Of a stretch of 7,468 nt of DNA, positions 1-5,915 are shown piece by piece. The DNA comes from Quisquiliibacterium sp036525975 (GTDB taxonomy: Bacteria; Pseudomonadota; Gammaproteobacteria; Burkholderiales; Burkholderiaceae_E). The DNA is taken from the NCBI GenBank assembly GCA_036525975.1, contig DATCZK010000124.1, forward strand, positions 1 to 7,468, given 5' to 3'. The translations under genes and the position numbers were made by a program. Under the pieces are notes generated by a model, which saw only the letters and a program-made list of their open reading frames with translations, searched no databases and was not told where the DNA came from. The stretch's first letter is position 1. Each line of letters opens with the position of its first letter.

Positions 1-81
1 CGGGCGCGCGCGGCGCGCCTTGCGTGCATCGTGATTCCATGAAGTGCAGACCTCCCACGGCCGGGACCGAAACCTGGCCGA
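1..81. other. downstream flank of the moeB/thiF-like gene, no assignable gene
   Basis: This short stretch follows the stop codon of the adenylyltransferase gene. Two weak inverted repeats are visible. One is at 59-79 (GGCC arms extended by two pairs across a mismatch, 7-base loop) and the other is a 7-bp GGCGCGC/GCGCGCC stem at 3-19. Neither is followed on the minus strand by a T-run, so neither is a convincing terminator. On the minus strand a GGGAGG (56 to 51) lies 10 bases before an ATG at 40-38, which could open another gene running off the left edge. Only 13 codons are visible, too few to identify anything. Confidence 0.25.
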
Positions 82-840
82 TCAGCTGGCGTTGCGCGAG
101 TTGCAGACCGGGCACGACGGGTCGCGCGCGATCGCGATCGAATCGATCCTCATCGTGCGCGCGTCGATCAGCAGCAGCCTGCCCCTGAGCGGGGTGCCGA
201 ATCCGCCGGCCACCTTCAGCGCCTCGGCCGCCTGCATCGTGCCCACGATCCCGGTGAGCGGCGCGAACACGCCCATCACCGCGCAGCGCAGGTCCTCGAC
301 CTGCCCGCTCTCGGGAAAGATGCAGTGGTAGCAGGGCGAATCGGGCGCGCGCGGGTCGAACACGGCCAGTTGCGCGTCGAAGCGGATCGCTGCGCCCGAG
401 ACCAGCGGCACGCGGCTCGCGAAGCAGGCCCGGTTGACCGCGTGGCGCGTCGCGAAGTTGTCGCTGCAATCGAGCACCACGGTGCTGGCCGCAACCGCCT
501 CGGCGAGCGCCGCGCCGTGCAGCCGCCGCTCGATCGCGACCACCTCCACCGTCGAGTTGAGGTCGGCCAGCGCGCGCTTGCCCGAAGCGACCTTCGACAT
601 GCCCACCGTGGACTCGCGGTGCAGGATCTGGCGCTGCAGGTTCGTGAGATCCACCGTGTCGGCGTCGGCGAGCATGATCCGGCCCACGCCGGCCGCGGCG
701 AGGTAGATCGCGGCCGGGGAGCCGAGCCCGCCGGCGCCCACCACGAGCGCGGCCGAGGCCGCCAGGCGCTCCTGCGCCGGCTCGCCGATCTCGTCGAGCA
801 GGATGTGCCGGCTGTAGCGCAGCAGCTGGTCGTCGGTCAT
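82..840 (-). CDS. moeB: MoeB/ThiF-family (HesA/MoeB/ThiF) sulfur-carrier adenylyltransferase
   Basis: This 252-residue cytosolic E1-like enzyme uses ATP to adenylate the C-terminal glycine of a small sulfur-carrier protein (MoaD for molybdopterin, or ThiS for thiamine). Its length matches E. coli MoeB and ThiF (about 250). The nucleotide-binding glycine loop GAGGLGSP is at 35-42. The residues that bind adenylate in E. coli MoeB have counterparts here, all shifted by three: R11, D59, R70, K83 and D127 (in CSDNF). A zinc site is formed by CYHC (170-173) and CPVC (243-246). C186, in a Cys-rich segment before GVFAPLTG, matches the conserved Cys in this family. There is no C-terminal rhodanese domain. 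The gene lies 18 bp after ctpA on the same strand with no clear Shine-Dalgarno sequence, so it probably depends on the upstream transcript. MoeB and ThiF cannot be separated by sequence alone; one enzyme may serve several carriers. Confidence 0.9.
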   Translation of the reverse strand: MTDDQLLRYSRHILLDEIGEPAQERLAASAALVVGAGGLGSPAAIYLAAAGVGRIMLADADTVDLTNLQRQILHRESTVGMSKVASGKRALADLNSTVEVVAIERRLHGAALAEAVAASTVVLDCSDNFATRHAVNRACFASRVPLVSGAAIRFDAQLAVFDPRAPDSPCYHCIFPESGQVEDLRCAVMGVFAPLTGIVGTMQAAEALKVAGGFGTPLRGRLLLIDARTMRIDSIAIARDPSCPVCNSRNAS

Positions 841-858
841 CGCGCCGCCGCGCGCAGA

Positions 859-2277
859 CTACTTCGTCTTGGCCTCGGCCGGCGCCTGGGCGGCTTCGTC
901 TTTCGCCTTGGCCACCATCACAGGCTTGCCCTTGAGGTGGTTCATCGCCTGCTGCAGCTGGTAGTCCTCGGGCGATCCGTACTCGAGCGGCTTGCGGTCG
1001 CGCTGGCGGTCGATCGCCTCCTGCGAGGGCGGCTTGGGAGCCGCGGGCTTGGCTTCCTCGTCCTTGGGGTTGGCCAGGTGGCGCGTGAGGTCGGCCTCGC
1101 GAACGCGGAACTGGTTGATGTCGCCCTCGGGCGTTTCCTCGACGACGAAGTCCGGCGTGATGCCCTTGGCCTGGATCGACCTGCCGAGCGGCGTGTAGTA
1201 GCGCGCCGTCGTGAGCTTGATCGCGGTGTTGTTCGTGAGCGGCAGGATCGACTGCACCGAGCCCTTGCCGAAGGTCTGCGTGCCGATCACCACGGCGCGC
1301 TTGTGGTCCTGCAGCGCGCCGGCCACGATCTCGGAGGCCGACGCCGAACCGGCGTTGACCAGAACCACCATCGGCACGCTCTTGACCTGCGCGGGCAGCT
1401 TCTGGAGGACGTCGTCGCGGGTTCCGCGCAGGTAGTCTTCGGGGCTCGCGACGTAGCGCCGCTTGGCGTCCTCGGTGCGCCCGTCGGTGCTCGTGACCAG
1501 CGTCCTGGCGGGCAGGAACGCCGCCGACACGCCGATCGCACCGTGCAGCAGTCCGCCCGGATCGTTGCGCAGGTCGAGCACCAGGCCCTTGAGCGGGCCC
1601 TGCTTGTACAGGCCGTCGAGGTGCTTGGCGAGGTTGGGCACGGTCTGTTCCTGGAACTGCGTGACGCGCACGTAGCCGTACCCCGGCTCGATCGTCTTCG
1701 AGCGCACCGACTGCACGCGGATCACGTCGCGGACGATCTGAATGACCAGCGGGCGGGACTCGCCCTTGCGCGAGATCGTGAGCGTGATCTGGGTCTTGGG
1801 CTTGCCGCGCATCAGCTTCACGGCGTCGGACAGCGCCATGCCCTTGGTGGGCTTCTCGTCGATCTTGACGATCAGGTCTCCCGCCTTCACGCCGGCTCGC
1901 GCCGCCGGCGTGTCTTCGATCGGCGCGACCACCTTGACGAAGCCGTCCTCGACGCCGACCTCGATCCCGAGCCCGCCGAATTCGCCCTGCGTGCCCACCT
2001 GCAGTTCCTTGAAGGCCTCGGCGTCGAGATAGGCCGAGTGCGGGTCGAGCCCCGTGAGCATGCCGCTGATCGCCTCGGTGATCAGCTTCTTGTCTTCCAC
2101 CGGCTCGACGTAGTTGGACTTGATCGCGCCGAACACGTCGGAGAACTGGCGCAACTCGGCCAGCGGCAGCGGCGTGCGCGCTTCGCGCTGCGCCACCGCG
2201 CTGATGCCCAGACTGACCAGAATGCCGGCCACTGCGCCGATGGCCAAGAGGCCGATGTGCTTGATCCTGCCTTTCAT
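859..2277 (-). CDS. ctpA: S41 carboxy-terminal processing protease (CtpA/Prc type)
   Basis: This serine protease trims C-termini of envelope proteins. I place the start at ATG 2277, giving 472 residues, because GGAG sits four bases before it and the product then begins with a short basic segment (MKGRIKH) and one hydrophobic helix (about residues 7-29), a signal-anchor that would leave the enzyme periplasmic. An in-frame ATG at 2316 has no ribosome site and only adds residues before the helix. A PDZ domain spans about 102-171 (GLGIEV start, GVKAGDLI, MRGKP). The S41 core follows, with NAGSASASE and FGKGSVQ giving the Ser-Lys-Gln catalytic set S313, K338 and Q342. These have the same spacing (25, then 4) as in Bacillus CtpB. 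The last 65 or so residues are charged and rich in Lys, Ala and Pro, probably disordered. The gene follows gpmA by 106 bp and precedes the adenylyltransferase by 18 bp. Its substrates cannot be told from sequence. Confidence 0.95.
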   Translation of the reverse strand: MKGRIKHIGLLAIGAVAGILVSLGISAVAQREARTPLPLAELRQFSDVFGAIKSNYVEPVEDKKLITEAISGMLTGLDPHSAYLDAEAFKELQVGTQGEFGGLGIEVGVEDGFVKVVAPIEDTPAARAGVKAGDLIVKIDEKPTKGMALSDAVKLMRGKPKTQITLTISRKGESRPLVIQIVRDVIRVQSVRSKTIEPGYGYVRVTQFQEQTVPNLAKHLDGLYKQGPLKGLVLDLRNDPGGLLHGAIGVSAAFLPARTLVTSTDGRTEDAKRRYVASPEDYLRGTRDDVLQKLPAQVKSVPMVVLVNAGSASASEIVAGALQDHKRAVVIGTQTFGKGSVQSILPLTNNTAIKLTTARYYTPLGRSIQAKGITPDFVVEETPEGDINQFRVREADLTRHLANPKDEEAKPAAPKPPSQEAIDRQRDRKPLEYGSPEDYQLQQAMNHLKGKPVMVAKAKDEAAQAPAEAKTK

Positions 2278-2335
2278 AGTGCTCCGTATCGCGAGTGCGA
2301 GTGCCGCCATCCGCATGGCCGTTTCGCGTTGAACC

Positions 2336-2341
2336 AGTATA
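2336..2341 (-). promoter_or_regulatory. possible sigma-70 -10 element upstream of ctpA
   Basis: Reading the minus strand, TATACT (five of six matches to TATAAT) stands out in very GC-rich DNA between gpmA and ctpA. A start of transcription about seven bases on, near 2329, would give a leader of about 50 bases to the ATG at 2277. The place where a -35 element should lie falls inside the hairpin at 2347-2362 and is GC-rich, with no TTGACA-like hexamer. If real, this is a weak or activator-dependent promoter that would let ctpA be expressed apart from gpmA. Confidence 0.4.
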
Positions 2342-2362
2342 AACCCGCCGCCGCGCGGCGGC
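2341..2362 (-). terminator. possible weak intrinsic terminator after gpmA
   Basis: A perfect 16-bp inverted repeat (GCCGCCGCGCGGCGGC, 2347-2362) begins 21 bases beyond the gpmA stop codon. It can fold as a six-pair all-GC stem with a four-base loop. On the minus strand it is followed by GGGTTTA, so the U-tract is only three long and offset. It could end or thin out gpmA transcription ahead of ctpA, but the poor U-tract makes full termination doubtful. Confidence 0.35.
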
Positions 2363-2383
2363 TTGCCGTCGATCGGGTCGGTC

Positions 2384-3139
2384 TCAACCGGCCTTCGCCT
2401 TGCCCTGCGCGGCCACGGCGGCCATCGCCGCCTCGATCTCGGCCTGGTCGCCCAGGTAGTAGCTGCGCAGCGGCGCCAGGCTGTCGTCGAGCTCGTAGAC
2501 CAGCGGGCGCGCCGTCGGGATGTTGAGGCTCACGATCGCGTCGTCGCCGACGCCGTCGAGGTGCTTGACCAGCGCGCGCAGCGAGTTGCCGTGCGCGGCC
2601 ACCACCACGCGCTTGCCCGCCGCGACCGCCGGCGCGATCGTCTGCGTCCAGTAGGGCACCACGCGGGCGACCGTGTCTTTCAGGCACTCGGTGCGGGGCA
2701 CGAGCCCGGGCGCGACCGAGGCGTAGCGCGGGTCGCGCTCCGAGCCGCGCGGGTCGCCGGCGGGGAGCGGGTCGGGCGCCACCGCGTAGGCCCGGCGCCA
2801 GGTCAGCACCTGGGCCTCGCCGTACTTCCTGGCGGTTTCCGCCTTGTTCAGCCCCTGCAGCGCGCCGTAGTGGCGCTCGTTGAGCCGCCAGTCCTTGACC
2901 ACCGGCAGCCACATCCGGTCCATCTCGTCGAGCACGGTCCACAGCGTGCGAATCGCGCGCTTGAGCACCGAGGTGTAGGCGAGGTCGAAGTCGAAGCCCT
3001 CGTCGCGCAGCAGCGCGCCGGCGCGGCGCGCCTCGGCGAGCCCTGCGGGCGTGAGGTCGACGTCGGTCCAGCCGGTGAACCGGTTGTCCAGGTTCCACTG
3101 GCTCTCGCCGTGGCGAATCAGCACGAGCTTGAAGGTCAT
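2384..3139 (-). CDS. gpmA: 2,3-bisphosphoglycerate-dependent phosphoglycerate mutase
   Basis: This cytosolic glycolytic enzyme interconverts 3-phosphoglycerate and 2-phosphoglycerate through a phosphohistidine intermediate. At 251 residues it matches the E. coli enzyme (250). The signature LIRHGES is at 7-13, with H10 as the phosphorylated histidine. RLNERHYG at 85-92 supplies the acid E88, and the second catalytic histidine H183 is in AAHGNSLR. FTGWTDVDLT (21-30) and the RRAY motif near 115-118 are also typical, so this is GpmA rather than a phosphatase of the same superfamily. The C-terminal tail of about 20 residues is rich in Ala and Lys. There is no strong Shine-Dalgarno before the ATG, but the RHG motif at the usual distance fixes the start. 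The gene is divergent from the rhodanese gene across 65 bp and is probably first in a run with ctpA and the adenylyltransferase. Confidence 0.97.
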   Translation of the reverse strand: MTFKLVLIRHGESQWNLDNRFTGWTDVDLTPAGLAEARRAGALLRDEGFDFDLAYTSVLKRAIRTLWTVLDEMDRMWLPVVKDWRLNERHYGALQGLNKAETARKYGEAQVLTWRRAYAVAPDPLPAGDPRGSERDPRYASVAPGLVPRTECLKDTVARVVPYWTQTIAPAVAAGKRVVVAAHGNSLRALVKHLDGVGDDAIVSLNIPTARPLVYELDDSLAPLRSYYLGDQAEIEAAMAAVAAQGKAKAG

Positions 3140-3171
3140 CTGCGGGGCGCGATCGAATCGGACGGATATTC

Positions 3172-3177
3172 TATAAT
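3172..3177 (+). promoter_or_regulatory. -10 element of the promoter for the rhodanese-grxC-secB run
   Basis: A perfect TATAAT lies in a short AT-richer island (about 3155-3190) between two divergent genes. Transcription would start near 3184, leaving a leader of about 20 bases before the GTG at 3205. No good -35 hexamer is seen 16-18 bases upstream. The same island read on the minus strand contains TAGAAT (3173 to 3168), a candidate -10 for gpmA, so the two promoters may overlap back to back. Confidence 0.55.
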
Positions 3178-3204
3178 CTCCTGTTCAACTCGCACCGGAA
3201 CAAC

Positions 3205-3606
3205 GTGGATTTCATCACCGAGAACATCGTCCTGATCGCGATCGCGGTCGCGTCGGGCGCAATGCTGATGTGGCCGCTGCTCCAGCGCAGCGGCGCCGGG
3301 CCGTCGCTCGACACGCTCGGCGCGACGCGCATCATCAACGACTCGCACGCGGTCGTGCTCGACATCCGCGAGACGGCGGAGTTCGCCGCGGGCCACCTCC
3401 CCAATGCCAGGAACATCCCGGTGGGCGAGCTCGAGAAGCGGGTGGGCGAACTGCCCGGCAACAAGCCCGTTCTGGTGTGCTGCAACTCCGGGGCGCGCGC
3501 CGGGCGCGCGGCGTCGGTGCTGCGCGGCGCGGGGCGCGAGCAGGTGTTCACGCTCGCCGGCGGCATCCAGGCCTGGCGCCAGGCCGGGCTGCCGGTGGTG
3601 AAATGA
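3205..3606 (+). CDS. membrane-anchored single-domain rhodanese (YibN-like)
   Basis: This 133-residue protein has an N-terminal hydrophobic helix (about residues 6-26) followed by one rhodanese domain (about 35-131), likely facing the cytoplasm. Rhodaneses move sulfane sulfur through a persulfide on an active-site cysteine. The loop here is CNSGAR, with C93 as the catalytic residue and R98 closing the loop; C92 directly before it gives an unusual Cys-Cys pair. LDIRE (52-56) and GHLPNARNIP (63-72) are family hallmarks. The start is GTG, with only a weak GGA ahead of it; the next ATG (residue 20) would cut the membrane helix. The gene is first in the run, 37 bp before grxC. E. coli yibN holds the same position beside grxC, secB and gpsA. 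Its physiological sulfur donor and acceptor are unknown; the E. coli protein has been reported to contact the YidC insertase, which would fit the neighbouring secB. Confidence 0.9.
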   Translation: MDFITENIVLIAIAVASGAMLMWPLLQRSGAGPSLDTLGATRIINDSHAVVLDIRETAEFAAGHLPNARNIPVGELEKRVGELPGNKPVLVCCNSGARAGRAASVLRGAGREQVFTLAGGIQAWRQAGLPVVK

Positions 3607-3643
3607 GCGCTGCAGGCAGATGCGCCGCTGGCAGGAGACAGCG

Positions 3644-3904
3644 ATGAACGCCCGCGTGGTCATGTACTCGACCGATTATTGCCCCTACTGCGACCGCGCC
3701 GAGGCGCTGCTTCGCGCCCGCGGGGTGAGCGAGATCGAGAAGATCGACGTCGATGCCGACCCCCTTCGCCGCCGGGAGATGATGCAACGCAGCGCCAGGC
3801 GCACCGTGCCGCAGGTGTTCATCGGCGAAACCCACGTCGGCGGTTTCGACGACCTCGCCGCGCTCGATCGCGCGGGCGGGCTCGTGCCGCTGCTCCAGAG
3901 CTGA
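3644..3904 (+). CDS. grxC: glutaredoxin 3 (GrxC)
   Basis: This is a small cytosolic dithiol glutaredoxin of 86 residues that reduces protein disulfides and glutathione mixed disulfides with electrons from glutathione. The redox site CPYC is at 13-16, the cis-proline motif TVPQVFI at 54-60, and the glutathione-binding GGFDD at 66-70. Its length is close to that of E. coli Grx3 (83). I place the start at ATG 3644 because AGGAGA lies just upstream at 3633-3638 and the protein then opens directly on the first beta strand. An in-frame ATG at 3620 would add eight residues (MRRWQETA) that read through this ribosome site. It lies between the rhodanese gene and secB (16 bp before the secB start), as in the E. 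coli cluster. Confidence 0.95.
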   Translation: MNARVVMYSTDYCPYCDRAEALLRARGVSEIEKIDVDADPLRRREMMQRSARRTVPQVFIGETHVGGFDDLAALDRAGGLVPLLQS

Positions 3905-3920
3905 ATCCACAGGAAACCCA

Positions 3921-4427
3921 ATGTCATCCAAACCCAACAGCGAAGCCACCCGCACCGGCGATCCGGTGTTCTCGATCCAGCGCACCTACCTGAAGGACGT
4001 GTCGCTCGAGATCCCGAGCGCGCCGCAGATCTTCCTCGAAACGCAGCAACCCTCGGTCGAGATCCAGCTCGACGTGGGCAGCGCGATGATCGTCGAGGGC
4101 ATCTACGAGGCCACCGTCACCGCCACCGTCACGACGAAGGTGGGCGCGAAGACCGCGTTCCTGGTCGAGGCCAAGGAGGCCGGCATCTTCGAGATCCGCA
4201 ACGTGCCCGAGGAGCAGATGCCGCTGATCCTCAACGTGGTGTGCCCGAACATCGTCTATCCCTACTTGCGCGCCAACGTCGCCGACATCGTGCAGCGCGC
4301 CGGCTTCCCGGCGATCCACCTGTCGGAGATCAACTTCGAGGCGCTCTACCAGCAGCGCCTGCAGCAGCAGGCGCAGCAGGAGGAGGCGCAGGAGCCCTCG
4401 ATCATCGTCCCGGGCCGAACCCAGTAA
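3921..4427 (+). CDS. secB: protein-export chaperone SecB
   Basis: SecB is a cytosolic tetrameric chaperone that keeps secretory preproteins unfolded and hands them to SecA at the SecYEG translocon. The 168-residue product carries the family core: FSIQRTYLKDVSLEIPSAP (17-35), then the beta-sheet region with repeated ATVTATVTTKV, and the most conserved block around NVVCPNIVYPYLRANVADIV (104-123) and FPAIHLSEINFEALY. It is slightly longer than E. coli SecB (155) because of an N-terminal extension and a Gln/Glu-rich tail from about 143. AGGAAA at 3911-3916 is a good ribosome site for this ATG. The TAA stop shares its last A with the ATG of the next gene (TAATG), which suggests translational coupling. 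Confidence 0.97.
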   Translation: MSSKPNSEATRTGDPVFSIQRTYLKDVSLEIPSAPQIFLETQQPSVEIQLDVGSAMIVEGIYEATVTATVTTKVGAKTAFLVEAKEAGIFEIRNVPEEQMPLILNVVCPNIVYPYLRANVADIVQRAGFPAIHLSEINFEALYQQRLQQQAQQEEAQEPSIIVPGRTQ

Positions 4428-4879
4428 TGCGCAAGGCCGTGCTCGCCAGCGTCGTGTTCGCCGCGGCCGCGAGCGCGGTGGCCGCGAGCGCGGTGGCCGC
4501 CGAATACGCGTCGGTGGCCGCGCCGGGGGCGATCCTCTACGACGGGCCCTCGCCGAGCGCGCACAAGGCCTTCGTCGCCCCCGCCGGCATGCCGATCGAG
4601 CTGCTGTCGGTGATCCGGCTCTGGGTCAAGGTGCGCGACGCATCGGGCGACGTCACCTGGATCGAGCGCTCGAGCATCTCTCCGGCGCGCACCGTCGTCA
4701 CGGTGGCCGACGCGTTCGTGCGCACCGCCCCGCGCGAGCAGGCCCCGGTCGTGCTGCTGGTGGCGCACGGCGTGATGCTCGAGCTGGTCGAGGGCGCGTC
4801 GCCCGCCGGCTGGGCGCGGGTGCGTCACCGCGACGGCACCACCGGGTACGCCCGCGCGGTCGACCTCTGGGGCCTCTGA
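4427..4879 (+). CDS. secreted protein with two bacterial SH3 domains (SH3_4/DUF1058 type)
   Basis: This 150-residue protein begins with a basic MRK and an Ala/Val-rich hydrophobic stretch ending in AVAA, a typical signal peptide cleaved around residues 24-26, so it is probably periplasmic. Two SH3-like units follow. The first (about 26-86) has AILYDGPS, LWVKVRD and VTWIE. The second (about 90-150) has AFVRTAP, GWARVRH, DGTTGYA and the terminal DLWGL. This is the pattern of the DUF1058/SH3_4 group. SH3b domains usually bind peptides or peptidoglycan, but the ligand of this family is not known to me. The ATG overlaps the secB stop by one base and has no strong Shine-Dalgarno of its own. Further in-frame frame upstream (to 4241) lies inside secB and is not part of the gene. 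Between secB and gpsA E. coli has nothing comparable. A 15-bp tandem duplication lies in the signal-peptide region. Confidence 0.88.
   Translation: MRKAVLASVVFAAAASAVAASAVAAEYASVAAPGAILYDGPSPSAHKAFVAPAGMPIELLSVIRLWVKVRDASGDVTWIERSSISPARTVVTVADAFVRTAPREQAPVVLLVAHGVMLELVEGASPAGWARVRHRDGTTGYARAVDLWGL
4466..4500 (+). repeat. 15-bp tandem repeat within a signal-peptide coding region
   Basis: The unit GCCGCGAGCGCGGTG occurs twice without a mismatch (4466-4480 and 4481-4495), followed by the first five bases of a third copy. In frame it encodes AASAV twice and then AA, residues 14-25 of the SH3b protein, around the end of the hydrophobic core and the cleavage site. As the unit is a multiple of three, copy number can change without breaking the frame. 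Confidence 0.9.
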
Positions 4880-4907
4880 GCGGGTGCCTCGCGCGCCCGG
4901 CGAAACG

Positions 4908-5915
4908 ATGCGAATCGCGGTGCTCGGTGCCGGCGCGTGGGGCACGGCCCTCGCGCAGCACGCGGCGCGCGCCCACGACGTGAAGCTCTGGGCGCGCGAC
5001 CCGCTGCAGGCGCGCGCGATCGCCGCCGAGCGCCGCAACCTGCGATACCTGCCCGGGTGCGAGCTGGCGCCCCGGATCGAGGTCGAGCCGCAACTCGCGC
5101 GCGCGCTCGGCTGGCTCGCGGACGCGCAACCCGGGGGCGCGCTGCTGGTGCTCGCGGTGCCGGTCTCGGGGCTGCGGCCCCTGGTGGGCGAGCTGCGCGA
5201 CGCGCGGCTGCGGCTGCCGGCGATGGTCTGGCTGTGCAAGGGCCTGGAGCGGGGCACCGGCCTGCTGCCGCACCAGGTCGTGTCGGAAGCCTTGCCCGGG
5301 GTCGCGAGCGGCGCGCTGTCGGGCCCGAGCTTTGCCCAGGAAGTGGCCGCCGCCCTTCCGGTGGCGCTGGTGGCGGCGTCGCCGGCTTCCGCGGTCACGC
5401 AGGCGGCCGTGCACGCCTTTCACCACGGCGCCGCGCGCATCTACCGCAGCGACGATCTCGTGGGCGTGGAGGTGGGCGGCGCGTTGAAGAACGTGATGGC
5501 GGTTGCCGCCGGCATCTGCGACGGGCTCTCGCTCGGGCAGAACGCGCGCGCGGCGCTGATCACCCGCGGGCTCGCCGAGATCGCCCGGTTCGGCGTCGCC
5601 GTCGGTGCGCGCGCCGAGACCCTCACCGGCCTGGCCGGGCTGGGCGACCTGGTGCTCACCTGCACCGGCGACCTCTCGCGCAATCGCCGCGTGGGGCTCG
5701 GGCTGGCCGCCGGGCAGCCGCTGGCGCAGGTGCTGGCCGAACTCGGTCACGTGGCCGAGGGCGTGGCCTGCGCCGCCGTCGTGAGGGCGCGGGCCGACGC
5801 GCTCGGCGTGGAGTTGCCGATCGTGTCGGCGGTGTGCCGGGTGCTCGACGGGGAGATCGGCGCGCGCGAGGCGGTGAGCGCGCTGCTCGCGCGCGATCCG
5901 AAGACGGAGCACTGA
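4908..5915 (+). CDS. gpsA: NAD(P)-dependent glycerol-3-phosphate dehydrogenase
   Basis: GpsA reduces dihydroxyacetone phosphate to sn-glycerol 3-phosphate in the cytosol, supplying the backbone for phospholipids. The 335-residue product opens on the Rossmann strand with GAGAWG at 7-12. LCKGL (109-113) carries K111, LSGPSFAQEV is at 137-146, and GGALKNVMA contains the catalytic lysine K194. The substrate-binding segment LSRNRRVG is at 256-263. An earlier in-frame GTG at 4884 would add eight residues (MPRAPGET); I prefer the ATG at 4908 because family members begin almost directly with the Rossmann strand, although neither start has a strong ribosome site. The gene starts 28 bp after the SH3b gene, and its TGA abuts the GTG of the next gene. 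Its presence downstream of secB matches E. coli. Confidence 0.96.
   Translation: MRIAVLGAGAWGTALAQHAARAHDVKLWARDPLQARAIAAERRNLRYLPGCELAPRIEVEPQLARALGWLADAQPGGALLVLAVPVSGLRPLVGELRDARLRLPAMVWLCKGLERGTGLLPHQVVSEALPGVASGALSGPSFAQEVAAALPVALVAASPASAVTQAAVHAFHHGAARIYRSDDLVGVEVGGALKNVMAVAAGICDGLSLGQNARAALITRGLAEIARFGVAVGARAETLTGLAGLGDLVLTCTGDLSRNRRVGLGLAAGQPLAQVLAELGHVAEGVACAAVVRARADALGVELPIVSAVCRVLDGEIGAREAVSALLARDPKTEH

Noticed and set aside
120..155. Cluster of GATC and GCGATCGC words
   Set aside because: They fall in frame within the C-terminal coding sequence of the adenylyltransferase (IDSIAIARD) and are explained by codon usage; there is no other origin-like or regulatory context.
2278..2316. 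Upstream ATG (2316) as the ctpA start
   Set aside because: No ribosome site is present there, whereas GGAG sits correctly before the ATG at 2277, which opens directly onto the signal-anchor helix.
325..2526. A 733-codon open frame on the plus strand opposite moeB, ctpA and gpmA
   Set aside because: It is rich in Arg, Ala, Gly and Leu, matches no family I recognise, and lies antisense to well-identified genes. Long stop-free antisense frames are expected at this GC content.
3136..3663. Minus-strand frames opposite the rhodanese gene, some reaching into the divergent gap
   Set aside because: They lack recognisable domains and ribosome sites, and the plus-strand rhodanese has clear catalytic and membrane features.
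4241..4426. N-terminal extension of the SH3b protein upstream of 4427
   Set aside because: The extension is the secB coding region read in another frame, and it would bury the signal peptide that starts at 4427.
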